Shown here: positions 15,914-26,905 of the stretch, piece by piece
Layout: the number at the start of each line of letters is the position of its first letter
Numbering within the stretch: the first letter of the stretch is position 1
Source of the DNA: Acidiflorens sp963847715
GTDB lineage: Bacteria; Acidobacteriota; Terriglobia; Terriglobales; Acidobacteriaceae
Assembly: GCA_963847715.1 (NCBI GenBank)
Contig: CAWKAZ010000011.1
Location: 62,001 to 126,000, forward strand
Length of the DNA: 64,000 nt
Direction of reading: 5' to 3'
Program-made: the position numbers and the translations under genes
Notes under the pieces: generated by a model
Database searches by the model: none
Told to the model about the DNA's origin: nothing
What the model saw: the letters and a program-made list of their open reading frames with translations, nothing else

Positions 15914-17458
15914 CTACTTCACCATAGCCGCCACGTGCGGCGTCTGAACGATTCCCAGCGACCAGTTCACGGTGCGGATGAAGGGCTCTGGGAAGATTCC
16001 GATCACGATCGTGGCCAGGGCCGTTAGGCCCAGCGAGCAACGCATTCCCAAACTCAGTGGCAGGCGTCCGGTCTCGAGCGGCGCGCGCACCAGCATGGAG
16101 TTCGCGATCTTCAGGTAGTAGTACAGGCCGAAGAGCGAATAGACCACGCCGAGTGCCGCCAGCCAGTAGTGTCCGCTTTCGATCAGGCTGAGGAAGATGT
16201 AGTACTTGCCCAGGAAGCCGGCTGCGGGAGGAATGCCCGCGAGCGAAAGCAGAAACAGCAACATCAATACCGCTTCGACCGGGGCGCGCTGGTAAAGGCC
16301 GGCCATATCGTCGATCTCGTCGCCGATCACGTTGCGCTGGCGCAGCGATGTGACGACGGCGAACGCGCCGAGATTCATGAAGGTGTAGACGAGCAGGTAG
16401 ATCAGGATTCCTTTGAAGCCGTCGAGGAAGCCGGGACTGCCGATCATCGATGTTCCCATGGCCACGAATGCCAGGAGCATGTATCCGACGTGCGCGATCG
16501 AGGAGTAGGCGAGCAGGCGTTTGGTGTTGGTCTGCGTCAGAGCTGCGAAATTCGCGCCGGTCATGGTGGCGACGGCGACGGCAACGATCACGGGAATGTA
16601 GATGGTGCGCAGCGGATACAAGCCGAGGATTACCATGCGGCCGGCAACAAAGAGGATGGGGTATCCCAGGATGCGCATCAGCATCGCCCATCCCGCCGCT
16701 TTCACGGCAACCGACATGTAGCCGGTGATGCTAGTCGGCGCGCCTTCGTATGCGTCCGGCGCCCACTGATGGAATGGAATCGCGGCGACCTTGAACAGCA
16801 AGCCGACCATGGTCGTCAGCAGCGCAATGATAAGTACAGGATTGTGCGGATCCTGCGCTGCTACGGCGCGCTCGATGTCTACTAACTTGGTGCTGCCGGA
16901 AATCCCATAGAACAGCGACAGCCCGTAGGCAAAAATGCCTGACGAAAATGCTCCCAGCAGCAGATATTTCAAGGCTGCTTCATTCGAGCGACGATCGCGA
17001 CGCAAGAAACCAACCAGCACATAGGTGGAGATCGCCATCAACTCGAGGCCGATGAAGATCAGCACAATGTCGATTCCCGCTGCCATGCACATCATGCCGA
17101 CGACGGAGAGCAGCATCAGCGCGTAGTATTCGCCGTGGTGTTCGTCTTCCACCTCGAGATAGTGCACCGAGGTGAGAATCGAGATACCCGCTCCAGCGAG
17201 AAAGAGATACCAGAAGTAGACGGCGAAGCGATCGACCAGCAGGGAGTTGTAGAATCCAACCGCGCCGTTCGGCAGCGTCGACTGAATCTGCCAAACACAC
17301 ACTGCTGCAAACGCGACGCCGACAAAGGCGCCGGCCGCATTGATCCACTTCCAACCCTTCGGCACCATGAGATCGATGAGCAAAATGCCGAGCGCAAAAA
17401 TGGTGAGTTCCACCATCGGCAACATCAATTTGTAGTCGATTGGTGAAAGGCCTCGCAC
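15914..17458 (-). CDS. nuoN: NADH-quinone oxidoreductase subunit N
   Basis: The 514-residue protein is an antiporter-like membrane subunit of complex I with about 14 helices. The conserved core includes the lysine-bearing helix in LLFKVAAIPFHQWAPDAYEGAP and the segment LAYSSIAHVGYMLL. It pumps protons as part of the P-module. The GTG start directly abuts the nuoM stop, so the two are translationally coupled. It is the last gene of the operon. A frame of 268 residues inside it is only a shadow. Confidence 0.96.
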   Translation of the reverse strand: MRGLSPIDYKLMLPMVELTIFALGILLIDLMVPKGWKWINAAGAFVGVAFAAVCVWQIQSTLPNGAVGFYNSLLVDRFAVYFWYLFLAGAGISILTSVHYLEVEDEHHGEYYALMLLSVVGMMCMAAGIDIVLIFIGLELMAISTYVLVGFLRRDRRSNEAALKYLLLGAFSSGIFAYGLSLFYGISGSTKLVDIERAVAAQDPHNPVLIIALLTTMVGLLFKVAAIPFHQWAPDAYEGAPTSITGYMSVAVKAAGWAMLMRILGYPILFVAGRMVILGLYPLRTIYIPVIVAVAVATMTGANFAALTQTNTKRLLAYSSIAHVGYMLLAFVAMGTSMIGSPGFLDGFKGILIYLLVYTFMNLGAFAVVTSLRQRNVIGDEIDDMAGLYQRAPVEAVLMLLFLLSLAGIPPAAGFLGKYYIFLSLIESGHYWLAALGVVYSLFGLYYYLKIANSMLVRAPLETGRLPLSLGMRCSLGLTALATIVIGIFPEPFIRTVNWSLGIVQTPHVAAMVK

Positions 17459-19099
17459 CTAGTTGCTCACTTTCGGAGTGGTCACTTTTGGAACAGGCAC
17501 GTTGGTTCGAGCGCTGGGCATTGCGGGAACGGGAGCCTGAGGATAGGAGGGTGGCGCGACCAACACATTGACCGGAGCGTTCGCATTGGCGTTGTCGTGA
17601 ATATCCTGAACGATCTGATTCACCGGCCGTTCGAGAATCTGGAAGAACGGCTTGGGATAGAGGCCGATCCAGAAAGCCATGATGATCAGCGGTACAAACG
17701 TCAGAACTTCGCGCGGCGTTAGGTCGTGCAGCTTTTCGTTCTTGGGATTCGTCACTGTGCCGAAGAAAACGCGCTGGTAGAGCCAGAGCAAGTAAGCCGC
17801 AGCTAGCACCACTCCCGGAGCCGCCCATGCCGCCCACTTCCAGTTCGCGGTGAAGGCGCCCTGCAGAATGGTGAACTCGCCGACAAACCCGTTCAGCAGC
17901 GGCAATCCCATCGACGAAAGGAACATGATCATCGTGATGGTCGCGTAGACCGGCATCACGTTCGAGATGCCGCCGTACTCTGCGATCTCACGCGTGTGCC
18001 GACGCTCGTAGAGAATGCCGACGATCAAGAAGAGTGCTCCGGTCGAGATGCCGTGGTTGATCTGCTGCAGGACTGACCCGCTAAGGCCCGCGGAGTTCAG
18101 CGCGAAAATTCCGAGAGTGCAGAAGCCGAGGTGGCTGACCGACGAGTACGCGACCAGCTTCTTCATGTCTTTCTGCATCAGCGAAACCAGCGCGCCGTAG
18201 ACGATTCCGATCAGTGAGAGCGCGATCACCCACCCTTGCACTTTGGGATGCGACACGACCGATGGGAAGAACGGCAGGGAGAAACGGACGAATCCGTAGG
18301 TCCCCATCTTCAGCAGAACGCCCGCCAGAATGACGGAGCCGGCGGTCGGCGCCTCAACGTGCGCATCCGGCAGCCAGGTGTGGAACGGAAACATCGGCAC
18401 TTTGATCGCGAAGCCAATAAAGAAGGCGATGAAGAGCCAGATCGCGTAATTGAACGGAATGAGCGGCGCGGTCTTGTAAAGTTCGGGGATGCTGAAGGTG
18501 AAAACTCCGGTCGCTGTGTGGTGATGGAAGTAGAGGAACAGGATGCCCAACAGCATCAGCACCGATCCCATTAACGTATAGAGGAAGAACTTGATCGCCG
18601 CGTAGAGTTTGCGCGGGCCGCCCCAGATGCCGATCAGCAGGTACATCGGAACCAGCATCGCTTCCCAGAAAACGAAGAAGAGGAAGAAATCGAGGGCCAT
18701 GAAGACGCCGAGCATTCCCGTCTGCAACACCAGGAACCAGACGTAGTATTCCTTGACGCGAACTTCGATCGCGGTCCATGAAGAGAGAATCGAGATCCAG
18801 CCGAGTAGCGTGGTGAGCATGATCAGCAGGAACGAAATGCCGTCGATACCCAGGTTGTAGCCCGCGCCGATCGAGGGAATCCAGTTGTTCACCGTGCCTT
18901 CAAGGAACTTGAACTGCTGCGGCTCGAAGCGTTGCGCCCAGAACATGGGCACCAGCGGCAGTGAGATCAGGAATCCGCCGAGTGAAAAGATGTTCGCAAC
19001 CCAGCGGATCGCGTCCTTGTTGTCCTTCGGGACGAACAGAAGGACGAACGCTCCGATGAGCGGCGTGAAGAGAATGATCGAAAGTATGTGCGATTGCAT
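17459..19099 (-). CDS. nuoM: NADH-quinone oxidoreductase subunit M
   Basis: The 546-residue antiporter-like subunit has the signature segments FIGFAIKVPMFPFHTWLPDAH and LVAYSSVSHLGFCTLG. The C-terminal about 60 residues form a Pro/Ala/Val-rich tail (for example APPSYPQAPVPAMP) that is unusual for NuoM and probably disordered. It is separated from nuoL by a heptamer palindrome and abuts nuoN. Confidence 0.96.
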   Translation of the reverse strand: MQSHILSIILFTPLIGAFVLLFVPKDNKDAIRWVANIFSLGGFLISLPLVPMFWAQRFEPQQFKFLEGTVNNWIPSIGAGYNLGIDGISFLLIMLTTLLGWISILSSWTAIEVRVKEYYVWFLVLQTGMLGVFMALDFFLFFVFWEAMLVPMYLLIGIWGGPRKLYAAIKFFLYTLMGSVLMLLGILFLYFHHHTATGVFTFSIPELYKTAPLIPFNYAIWLFIAFFIGFAIKVPMFPFHTWLPDAHVEAPTAGSVILAGVLLKMGTYGFVRFSLPFFPSVVSHPKVQGWVIALSLIGIVYGALVSLMQKDMKKLVAYSSVSHLGFCTLGIFALNSAGLSGSVLQQINHGISTGALFLIVGILYERRHTREIAEYGGISNVMPVYATITMIMFLSSMGLPLLNGFVGEFTILQGAFTANWKWAAWAAPGVVLAAAYLLWLYQRVFFGTVTNPKNEKLHDLTPREVLTFVPLIIMAFWIGLYPKPFFQILERPVNQIVQDIHDNANANAPVNVLVAPPSYPQAPVPAMPSARTNVPVPKVTTPKVSN

Positions 19100-19103
19100 A
19101 TGA

Positions 19104-19173
19104 GCTCTTCGCTATTCGCTGTTAGCTCTTGGCTTTTGGCCTTTAGCTAAGAGCTAAAAGCCAACAGCGAAGA
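19104..19173. repeat. Heptamer palindrome C, nuoL/nuoM spacer
   Basis: Ten consecutive 7-bp units fill the spacer. Six are GCTNTTN-like and the following four (GCTAAGA, GCTAAAA, GCCAACA, GCGAAGA) are their reverse complements in the same phase, so the element can fold back on itself. Confidence 0.88.
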
Positions 19174-19182
19174 GCCGGCATT

Positions 19183-21306
<2,124 letters not shown>

Positions 21307-21308
21307 CG

Positions 21309-21389
21309 TTCTCAGTTCTCAGTCGTCAGTTCTCAGTCTCGCGGTTCTCAGGTTTCAACTGAAAACTGAGAACTGATGACTGACAACTG
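21309..21389. repeat. Heptamer palindrome D, nuoK/nuoL spacer
   Basis: The left arm has five units of TTCTCAG/TCGTCAG type (one 8-bp slip in the middle); the right arm has CTGAAAA, CTGAGAA, CTGATGA and CTGACAA. The element fills the 88-bp spacer from two bases past the nuoL start to five bases before the nuoK stop. Confidence 0.88.
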
Positions 21390-21394
21390 CTTTT

Positions 21395-21703
21395 CTACCA
21401 TTTCAACAAATCAATCTCGTCCACATTGACCGTCTCTTTATTACGGAAGAAGGCGATCAGGATGCCCAAGCCCGCGGCGGCTTCGGCGGCGGCGTCTACG
21501 ATGATAAAAATCGAAAAGAGTTGCCCATGCAGGTTGCCCCACATCCGCGAGAACGCCACCAGGTTCAGGTTCACCGCATTCAGAATCAGTTCAATCGACA
21601 TCAGCACGATCACGACGTTGCGGCGGGTAAGCACACCAATCACGCCCAGCACGAACAGTGCTGCTGCTACGACGAGATAGTGGAGTGTGGTGATAGGAAC
21701 CAT
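21395..21703 (-). CDS. nuoK: NADH-quinone oxidoreductase subunit K
   Basis: The 102-residue, three-helix subunit carries the conserved membrane glutamate in VIVLMSIELILNAVNLNLVAF and a second in DAAAEAAAGLGILIA, both on the proton path of complex I. A longer frame begins 14 codons upstream inside the heptamer palindrome; the ATG at 21703 matches the family start and I use it. There is no clear Shine-Dalgarno, since the palindrome runs almost to the start codon. Confidence 0.95.
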   Translation of the reverse strand: MVPITTLHYLVVAAALFVLGVIGVLTRRNVVIVLMSIELILNAVNLNLVAFSRMWGNLHGQLFSIFIIVDAAAEAAAGLGILIAFFRNKETVNVDEIDLLKW

Positions 21704-21710
21704 AAATTCT

Positions 21711-21793
21711 GTCGTTGGTCGTTCGTCGTTGGTCGTTCGCGGCACGTTGATCGATTCTGCTTACCGAACGACTAGCGACCAACGACCGCCGAC
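21711..21793. repeat. Heptamer palindrome E, nuoJ/nuoK spacer
   Basis: The left arm is GTCGTTG and GTCGTTC alternating (four units, 21711-21738); the right arm is GAACGAC, TAGCGAC, CAACGAC and CGCCGAC (21766-21793), whose last base is the end of the nuoJ stop codon. A 27-bp centre separates the arms. The words are shared with element F. Confidence 0.9.
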
Positions 21794-22371
21794 TAAATCT
21801 TCTTCTTCGTCATAATCACCGCCCCCAGAATCGCCACCAGCAACAACAGCGAGGCGATTTCGAAGGCGAATGTATATTGACCCATCCTGTAGAAGCCGGC
21901 CTTATCCACTTCTCCGTAAAGCATCACCGCTACTTGCTGGGTGTTCGACGTCTCAGGCAGCGGCATTAAGCGATCCGGGAACAGCGCCCTGCCCTTGGCG
22001 AACGCGCCCAAAAACAACGCCAGCAACGCGCAAGCCGCCGCCAATCCTACCGGCCAGATGCGGTTGAACTGTCGTTCCTTGGAGGCGCGGTCGACATTCA
22101 CCAGCATGATCACAAACAGGAACAGCACCATAATGCCGCCCGCGTACACGATGATCTGCACGCCAGCGACGAAGGGGGCATACAACATCAAATACAGGCC
22201 CGCCACCGACAACAGTGTCACGATCAACGCCAGCGCGGAGTGCACAGCATTACGCCGTGTAATCACTGCCAGTCCGCTGAGCACGGCAAGGCCTGCCAAC
22301 ATATAAAAGAAGAACCGAGTCGCCACCGGAGCCATGCCGGCATTCACGGCCGTGTTCATCGCGGGATTCAT
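21793..22371 (-). CDS. nuoJ: NADH-quinone oxidoreductase subunit J
   Basis: The 192-residue membrane subunit has five helices and the NuoJ signature AGVQIIVYAGGIMVLFLFVIML. A longer frame begins 23 codons upstream within nuoH; the ATG at 22371 makes an ATGA overlap with the nuoH stop and matches the family, so I chose it. In most operons nuoI lies between nuoH and nuoJ; here the overlap leaves no room for it. Confidence 0.95.
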   Translation of the reverse strand: MNPAMNTAVNAGMAPVATRFFFYMLAGLAVLSGLAVITRRNAVHSALALIVTLLSVAGLYLMLYAPFVAGVQIIVYAGGIMVLFLFVIMLVNVDRASKERQFNRIWPVGLAAACALLALFLGAFAKGRALFPDRLMPLPETSNTQQVAVMLYGEVDKAGFYRMGQYTFAFEIASLLLLVAILGAVIMTKKKI

Positions 22372-23687
22372 TTCACCAGCACCCCCACGATGGCCGTCAG
22401 CATCAGTACGCCGAGCGAAATCGGGAGCAATACTTTCCATCCGACTCGCATCAACTGGTCAAAGCGGTAACGCGGCCAGGTCGCGCGGTACCAAATGAAC
22501 AGGTACATAAAGACTGCGACCTTGAGCAGAAACCAATACACGTAGCTAGTGCTTTCACTGAACCTTGCGAAGAGTCGCAATAGTCCTTGCAACTTTGGCG
22601 GCGCGCTGTCTACGAAATGCCCGCCGACCGAAATCACGAGCAAAAACGCGGCCAGGAATCCGAGCAGCAGCGCGAAGACTCCCAACCCAATTTTCTGAAT
22701 CTTGAAGAACGAATGCGATGGCATGCGCACTGTGCCAATCAACGCAATCGCGGCCAGTCCCAGAAACGTCAGGCCGGGAAACAAAGAAAAGATGAAGTCC
22801 CAACCCGCTGCGTGCAGCAGGTTCGGAAACGGGCGCATCCACCCGCCGAGCCACAGGGTGACGGCGATCGACGAGACGGCGATCATGGCCGCATATTCCG
22901 CCAGCATGAAGAGCGACCAGCGCAGGCCGCTGTATTCGGTATGGAAACCGGCGGTCAGTTCCGATTCCGCTTCCGCCAGATCAAAGGGCGCACGATTGAC
23001 CTCGGCTACCATGGCAATCGCGAAAATGACAAAGGCGATCAATCCAAGCGGAAAGAACTTGAAGATGAACCAGATTCCCTGCTCCTGTTGCGCCTGGACG
23101 ATCCCAATCATGCTCAGCGTGCCGGTACCGCTGGCGTTCATGCTGGTCATCAGGACGGCCGAAACGACCGCCAGTCCCATCGCAACTTCGTACGACACCA
23201 TCTGCGCACTCGACCGCAACGCGCCCATCAACGGATAGTGCGAGTTCGATGCCCAACCCGCCACCACGATTCCCAGTACGCCAAGCGAAGAGACACCGAG
23301 CATGAACAGGATGCCGATGTTCATGTCGCTGACAGCTTGCGACGGGCCAAACGGAATGACCGTGTACACGGTAAATGCCGCTAGTAGACCGATCAGCGGT
23401 GCGACCCAGAAAACGAACTGGTCGGCTTCCGCGGGAATGATGTCTTCCTTGAGCATCAGCTTGAGCGCGTCGGCAAAGGGCTGCATCAATCCATGCGGGC
23501 CCACGCGCATGGGGCCGAGGCGAATCTGGAAGTGGGCGAGAGCTTTGCGCTCGATCCAGTTCATGCAGATCACGGCCACCGAAACACCGGCAAAAATGAT
23601 GAGCACATACATCAGCGCCCAGAACTGATTCCCTGCTTCTCCGGGTGTCATCGTGCTGCCGAGATACGACATGATGAAATTCGGCAT
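22368..23687 (-). CDS. nuoH: NADH-quinone oxidoreductase subunit H
   Basis: The 439-residue membrane subunit contributes to the quinone chamber. Signatures are RLGPMRVGPHGLMQPFADALK near residue 55-75 and the acidic loop NRAPFDLAEAESELTAGFH that lines the quinone site. It is somewhat longer than the usual 320-350 residues because of an extended C-terminal region. The start overlaps the nuoD stop by one base (TGATG). Confidence 0.96.
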   Translation of the reverse strand: MPNFIMSYLGSTMTPGEAGNQFWALMYVLIIFAGVSVAVICMNWIERKALAHFQIRLGPMRVGPHGLMQPFADALKLMLKEDIIPAEADQFVFWVAPLIGLLAAFTVYTVIPFGPSQAVSDMNIGILFMLGVSSLGVLGIVVAGWASNSHYPLMGALRSSAQMVSYEVAMGLAVVSAVLMTSMNASGTGTLSMIGIVQAQQEQGIWFIFKFFPLGLIAFVIFAIAMVAEVNRAPFDLAEAESELTAGFHTEYSGLRWSLFMLAEYAAMIAVSSIAVTLWLGGWMRPFPNLLHAAGWDFIFSLFPGLTFLGLAAIALIGTVRMPSHSFFKIQKIGLGVFALLLGFLAAFLLVISVGGHFVDSAPPKLQGLLRLFARFSESTSYVYWFLLKVAVFMYLFIWYRATWPRYRFDQLMRVGWKVLLPISLGVLMLTAIVGVLVK

Positions 23688-24865
23688 CAGCGATCCACCT
23701 CGCCGAGCACGATGTCGATTGTGCCAATGACGGCCACCACGTCGGCGACCAGCGCGCCGCGCACCATAATGTCGAGTGCCTGCAGATTGACGAACGACGG
23801 CGGACGAACACGAAGGCGATATGGTTGCGTCGAGCCATCGCTCACGATGAAGTATCCCAGCTCACCTTTCGGCGCTTCGATCGAATGATAAATTTCGCCC
23901 ACCGGCGGCTTGATCACCTTGGGCACTTTGCCCATGATCGGGCCTTCGGGAATACTGTTGACCGCCTGCTCGATGATGCGCATCGACTGGCGCATTTCCA
24001 TCATGCGCACCAGGTACCGGTCGTAAGTATCGCCGTTTTCGCCGATGGGAATATCGAAGTCGAACTTCGCATACGCCGCATAGGGCTGGGCCTTGCGCAG
24101 ATCCCACTTCACGCCGCTGGCACGCAGCACCGGCCCGGTAACACCGAGCGCGATGGCATCGGCGGCAGAAATTACGCCGACATTCTTGGTGCGCTCCAGC
24201 CAAATGCGGTTGGTGGTGAGCAGCGTTTCGTATTCGTCGATCTTCGGCGCAAAGAAAGTGAGGAAATTGGTGACGTCTTTTTCGAAGCCCGCATAAGTCT
24301 CATACTGGCAGCCACCGATGCGAAAAGCGTGCGTCGTCAGGCGCGCACCGCAATATTTCTCGAAAATCTTCAGGATCTCTTCCCGATCGCGGAAGGTGTA
24401 GAACAGCGGCGTCATCGCGCCAATATCAAGCGCGTGAGTGCCCAGCCAGAGCTGGTGGCTGGCGATGCGGTTCAATTCCGTCAGGATCACGCGAATATAT
24501 TGCGCCCGCGGCGGCGCCTCGACGTTCATCAGCTTCTCGACCGCTTCGCAGTAGCCGAGTCCATTCGAAACGGCGGCGCAATAGTCCATGCGGTCGACGT
24601 AGGGATTGAACATCGTGTAGGTGCGGTTCTCGGCAATCTTCTCGACGCCGCGATGCAGGTACCCGATGACACACTCGGTGCCAAGCACCTTTTCGCCATC
24701 CAATTTCAGGATGACACGCAGCACGCCGTGCGTTGCCGGATGCTGCGGCCCCATATTGATGATGAGTTCGTTCGAGTCGAGATAAGGCTTGTCGGGAGCT
24801 TCGAGATCGAGATTCGACACGGCATTCGGAAAAGCGTTCGTCGGATCGTTCACAGGAGAGCTCAT
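23687..24865 (-). CDS. nuoD: NADH-quinone oxidoreductase subunit D
   Basis: The 392-residue peripheral subunit is descended from the large subunit of NiFe hydrogenases and holds the quinone-reduction site (INMGPQHPATHGVLRVILKLDGE-type start with HPATHG, then RVDYCAAVSN-like MDYCAAVSNG). The final residues VIGTIDIVLGEVDR match the conserved C-terminus. The ATG at 24865 overlaps the nuoC stop as ATGA; a frame start 12 codons upstream is rejected. Confidence 0.96.
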   Translation of the reverse strand: MSSPVNDPTNAFPNAVSNLDLEAPDKPYLDSNELIINMGPQHPATHGVLRVILKLDGEKVLGTECVIGYLHRGVEKIAENRTYTMFNPYVDRMDYCAAVSNGLGYCEAVEKLMNVEAPPRAQYIRVILTELNRIASHQLWLGTHALDIGAMTPLFYTFRDREEILKIFEKYCGARLTTHAFRIGGCQYETYAGFEKDVTNFLTFFAPKIDEYETLLTTNRIWLERTKNVGVISAADAIALGVTGPVLRASGVKWDLRKAQPYAAYAKFDFDIPIGENGDTYDRYLVRMMEMRQSMRIIEQAVNSIPEGPIMGKVPKVIKPPVGEIYHSIEAPKGELGYFIVSDGSTQPYRLRVRPPSFVNLQALDIMVRGALVADVVAVIGTIDIVLGEVDR

Positions 24866-25551
24866 TGTCCGCTCTCGATTCCGAGATTGATCTGCACCCA
24901 CTCTTGGTCTTGCTGCAGGATGCCGTAATCTTTGCGCAGCGGATAGCCCTTCCAGCCATCCGGCAGCAGGATGCGTTTCAGGTCCGGATGTCCGTCAAAG
25001 GTGATGCCGAACATGTCATAGACTTCGCGCTCCAGCCAGTTCGCCGTCGCCCAGATCGATACGCACGACGGGATCGACGCGCCATCGGCGATCTGAGTCT
25101 TGACCCGCACCCGCTCGTTGCGCGCGAACGAATAGAGAATCCAAATGACATCGAACTGCTTCTCGCGCTTCGGATAATGCGCCGCCGTGACGTCGACGCA
25201 GTAGTTGAATTGTTCCTCGTCGCGCAGTAGACGCAGAATGTCCGGGATCAGCGAGCGATCCACGCTCAGGTAGTTCTGCCCGAGGTACGTTAGCGCCTCG
25301 ATACCTGATCCGTACTGGCTCTTGTATTTTTCCACCATCGGCGAGGTCCACGGCATGGGGACAGGACCGGCTGGCTTGGCGGGAGCAGTAGGTTTCGCAG
25401 CCGCAGGAGGAGCTGCGGGTTTCGCGGCTGCGGGCGGAGAAGCAGGTTTCGCGGGTGCAGCGGGAGCCGCAACGACAGGTTTTTCCGCCGTCGGCTTGTT
25501 CTCACCTTCCGGCGGCGGTTGTGGAGCGGGTGTTTTGACTTCCTCGGCCAT
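24862..25551 (-). CDS. nuoC: NADH-quinone oxidoreductase subunit C with Ala/Pro/Lys-rich N-terminal extension
   Basis: The 229-residue peripheral subunit has its conserved NuoC core from about residue 80 on, with SIWATANWLEREVYDMFGI and DLKRILLPDGWKGYPLRKDY. The first 67 residues are a low-complexity tail of Ala, Pro and Lys (repeating AAAKPAAPP-like units) not found in typical NuoC; it is probably disordered. The gene follows the PH-domain gene by 108 bp, where nuoB would normally be. Confidence 0.94.
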   Translation of the reverse strand: MAEEVKTPAPQPPPEGENKPTAEKPVVAAPAAPAKPASPPAAAKPAAPPAAAKPTAPAKPAGPVPMPWTSPMVEKYKSQYGSGIEALTYLGQNYLSVDRSLIPDILRLLRDEEQFNYCVDVTAAHYPKREKQFDVIWILYSFARNERVRVKTQIADGASIPSCVSIWATANWLEREVYDMFGITFDGHPDLKRILLPDGWKGYPLRKDYGILQQDQEWVQINLGIESGQ

Positions 25552-25659
25552 GCTGTCGTCTGTCGTTACAAGAGCCGCGTAACTTTAAGAAACTAATATC
25601 AGGAAACGTCACTTCTAACATCTGGTCGCGTCACCGTCAATGACGGTCGTCACAAAACG

Positions 25660-26004
25660 CTAGCGCCGCGCCGCCTGAAAACTTTCCACGAGGTCGCGGA
25701 TGCGTATTGCATCGGCCTTGCGATGGCCGTGACTGGTGATCGCATCGCTGCCGCCCGACGACTCGATCACAATGTCGGACCAGAAAACTCCAGTTGAAAT
25801 CTTTACCGAGGCGACCTGGCCAATCGAAATGCTCTCCTCTGTCGTCCCAAACAAACGCCGCTTCTCGCGGCTCACGCGGAGCGGACTGACGATGATTCGA
25901 GTCGGAAACCACAGGTTCCCTTTCGTCCAGCGGCTCGCTGAGAAGACCTCTACCGGGGACGCGGCTCCTGGCATGCCGCCTGGACTGGGCGAACTTAGAT
26001 CCAT
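25660..26004 (-). CDS. Small bacterial PH-domain-like protein inside the nuo operon
   Basis: The 114-residue soluble protein has a short low-complexity N-terminus and then a predicted beta-rich core: FPTRIIVSPLRVSREKRRLF, ESISIGQVASVKISTGVFW, SDIVIESSGGSDAITSHG and a final helix AIRIRDLVESFQAARR. This pattern (beta strands ending in one amphipathic helix) resembles bacterial PH (YdbS/bPH) domains. There are no cysteines, so it cannot replace NuoB. It overlaps the nuoA stop by 10 bp, so it is translated with the complex I genes. Role unknown; an assembly or membrane-contact factor is conceivable but is inference. Confidence 0.7.
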   Translation of the reverse strand: MDLSSPSPGGMPGAASPVEVFSASRWTKGNLWFPTRIIVSPLRVSREKRRLFGTTEESISIGQVASVKISTGVFWSDIVIESSGGSDAITSHGHRKADAIRIRDLVESFQAARR

Positions 26005-26351
26005 TCCAGAGCACCCTTCTTCCAGATCCAGATGTAGCCGACGATCAGAATCCCGAGAAAGACCAGCATTTCAATGAGCCCGAAAACGCCGAGCGCCTTG
26101 AACTTCACTGCCCACGGAAAAAGGAAAATCGTTTCCACGTCGAAGACTACGAAGAGGATCGCGATGATGTAGTACCGGACCGTGTAGCGTCCGCGCGCGC
26201 TGTCATAGGGATCGATGCCGCATTCGTAGGGCATCAGTTTGACGCGGTTCGGACTCTGCGTTCGGATGAGGCGGGCAACGAGTAGTGTGACGGGAATCAG
26301 GATTCCAACCACTGCGACAAAAAGAAAGGCAGGAACGTAGTTTTGCGGCAT
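25995..26351 (-). CDS. nuoA: NADH-quinone oxidoreductase subunit A
   Basis: The 118-residue, three-helix subunit carries the signature LMPYECGIDPYDSARGRYTVRYY and the acidic segment FVVFDVETIFLFPWA of NuoA. It is the first gene of the operon; a promoter lies about 40 bp upstream. The following gene is a PH-like protein rather than nuoB. Confidence 0.96.
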   Translation of the reverse strand: MPQNYVPAFLFVAVVGILIPVTLLVARLIRTQSPNRVKLMPYECGIDPYDSARGRYTVRYYIIAILFVVFDVETIFLFPWAVKFKALGVFGLIEMLVFLGILIVGYIWIWKKGALEWI

Positions 26352-26389
26352 TTGTCCTCGAAAAACGAGTGCAATATGAGTGAATTCGA

Positions 26390-26418
26390 ATACTACCGCT
26401 GAAGTGGCTCGGCTTCAA
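26390..26418 (-). promoter_or_regulatory. Promoter of the nuo operon
   Basis: On the minus strand TTGAAG and TAGTAT are separated by 17 bp, giving a start near 26383 and a leader of about 30 nt before nuoA. Confidence 0.6.
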
Positions 26419-26461
26419 GGACGGACAACCAGAGATGGCGTGATCGCGGATACAGCACTCT

Positions 26462-26905
26462 TCAGGAATTATTGGAAGTAGCGTGGTCTGGGTGCGCGTC
26501 AGGAAACACAAAGACTGCGCGCGCAAGATCAGAATCTAGAGTTTCTTGCCGATAGAAGTTTGTCAGCACGCCACCTTTCCAGATCAGCAGGTCAGGGTTG
26601 TGCAGTGCGAAATCTTCCCAGGTTTGAACCGAGCCCGCCCGAGCCCAACGCTCGCGGATCAGGATGAGGTAAGCCCAGGTGATGGTTTCGTGGTAGAGCT
26701 GCGGTTTTCCCTGCGCGGCCGCAAAGCGCTTGAGCGCTGCGGCGAACCGGCTAACCGCCTCCATAAATGGATACCTGACAACATAAGCAAAGGCCACGCG
26801 GACATGGTCCGCGTGATGAAATCCGCCGGGCGCTTGGCCTTGCTCGAATTCTTCGACCATATCGGTAAAGCTTGGCTTTGGATGGTCGACGCGGGCGAGA
26901 TTCAT
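26462..26905 (-). CDS. Conserved protein of unknown function, second gene of the RHH operon
   Basis: The product is 147 residues, mostly alpha-helical, soluble and without a signal peptide. Conspicuous conserved-looking blocks are GGFHHADHVRVAFAYVVRYP with two adjacent histidines and an Asp, and QLYHETITWAYLILIRERW; together they look like a metal- or substrate-binding helical bundle. I do not recognise a named domain. The start overlaps the upstream ribbon-helix-helix gene as ATGA, so the two proteins are made together. Confidence 0.7.
   Translation of the reverse strand: MNLARVDHPKPSFTDMVEEFEQGQAPGGFHHADHVRVAFAYVVRYPFMEAVSRFAAALKRFAAAQGKPQLYHETITWAYLILIRERWARAGSVQTWEDFALHNPDLLIWKGGVLTNFYRQETLDSDLARAVFVFPDAHPDHATSNNS

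Noticed and set aside
15888..16691. Frame of 267 codons inside nuoN
   Set aside because: Same strand, other frame; Arg/His-rich composition typical of a shadow.
22368..22371. A place for nuoI between nuoH and nuoJ
   Set aside because: The two genes overlap by 4 bp, so there is no hidden frame for a ferredoxin-like protein.
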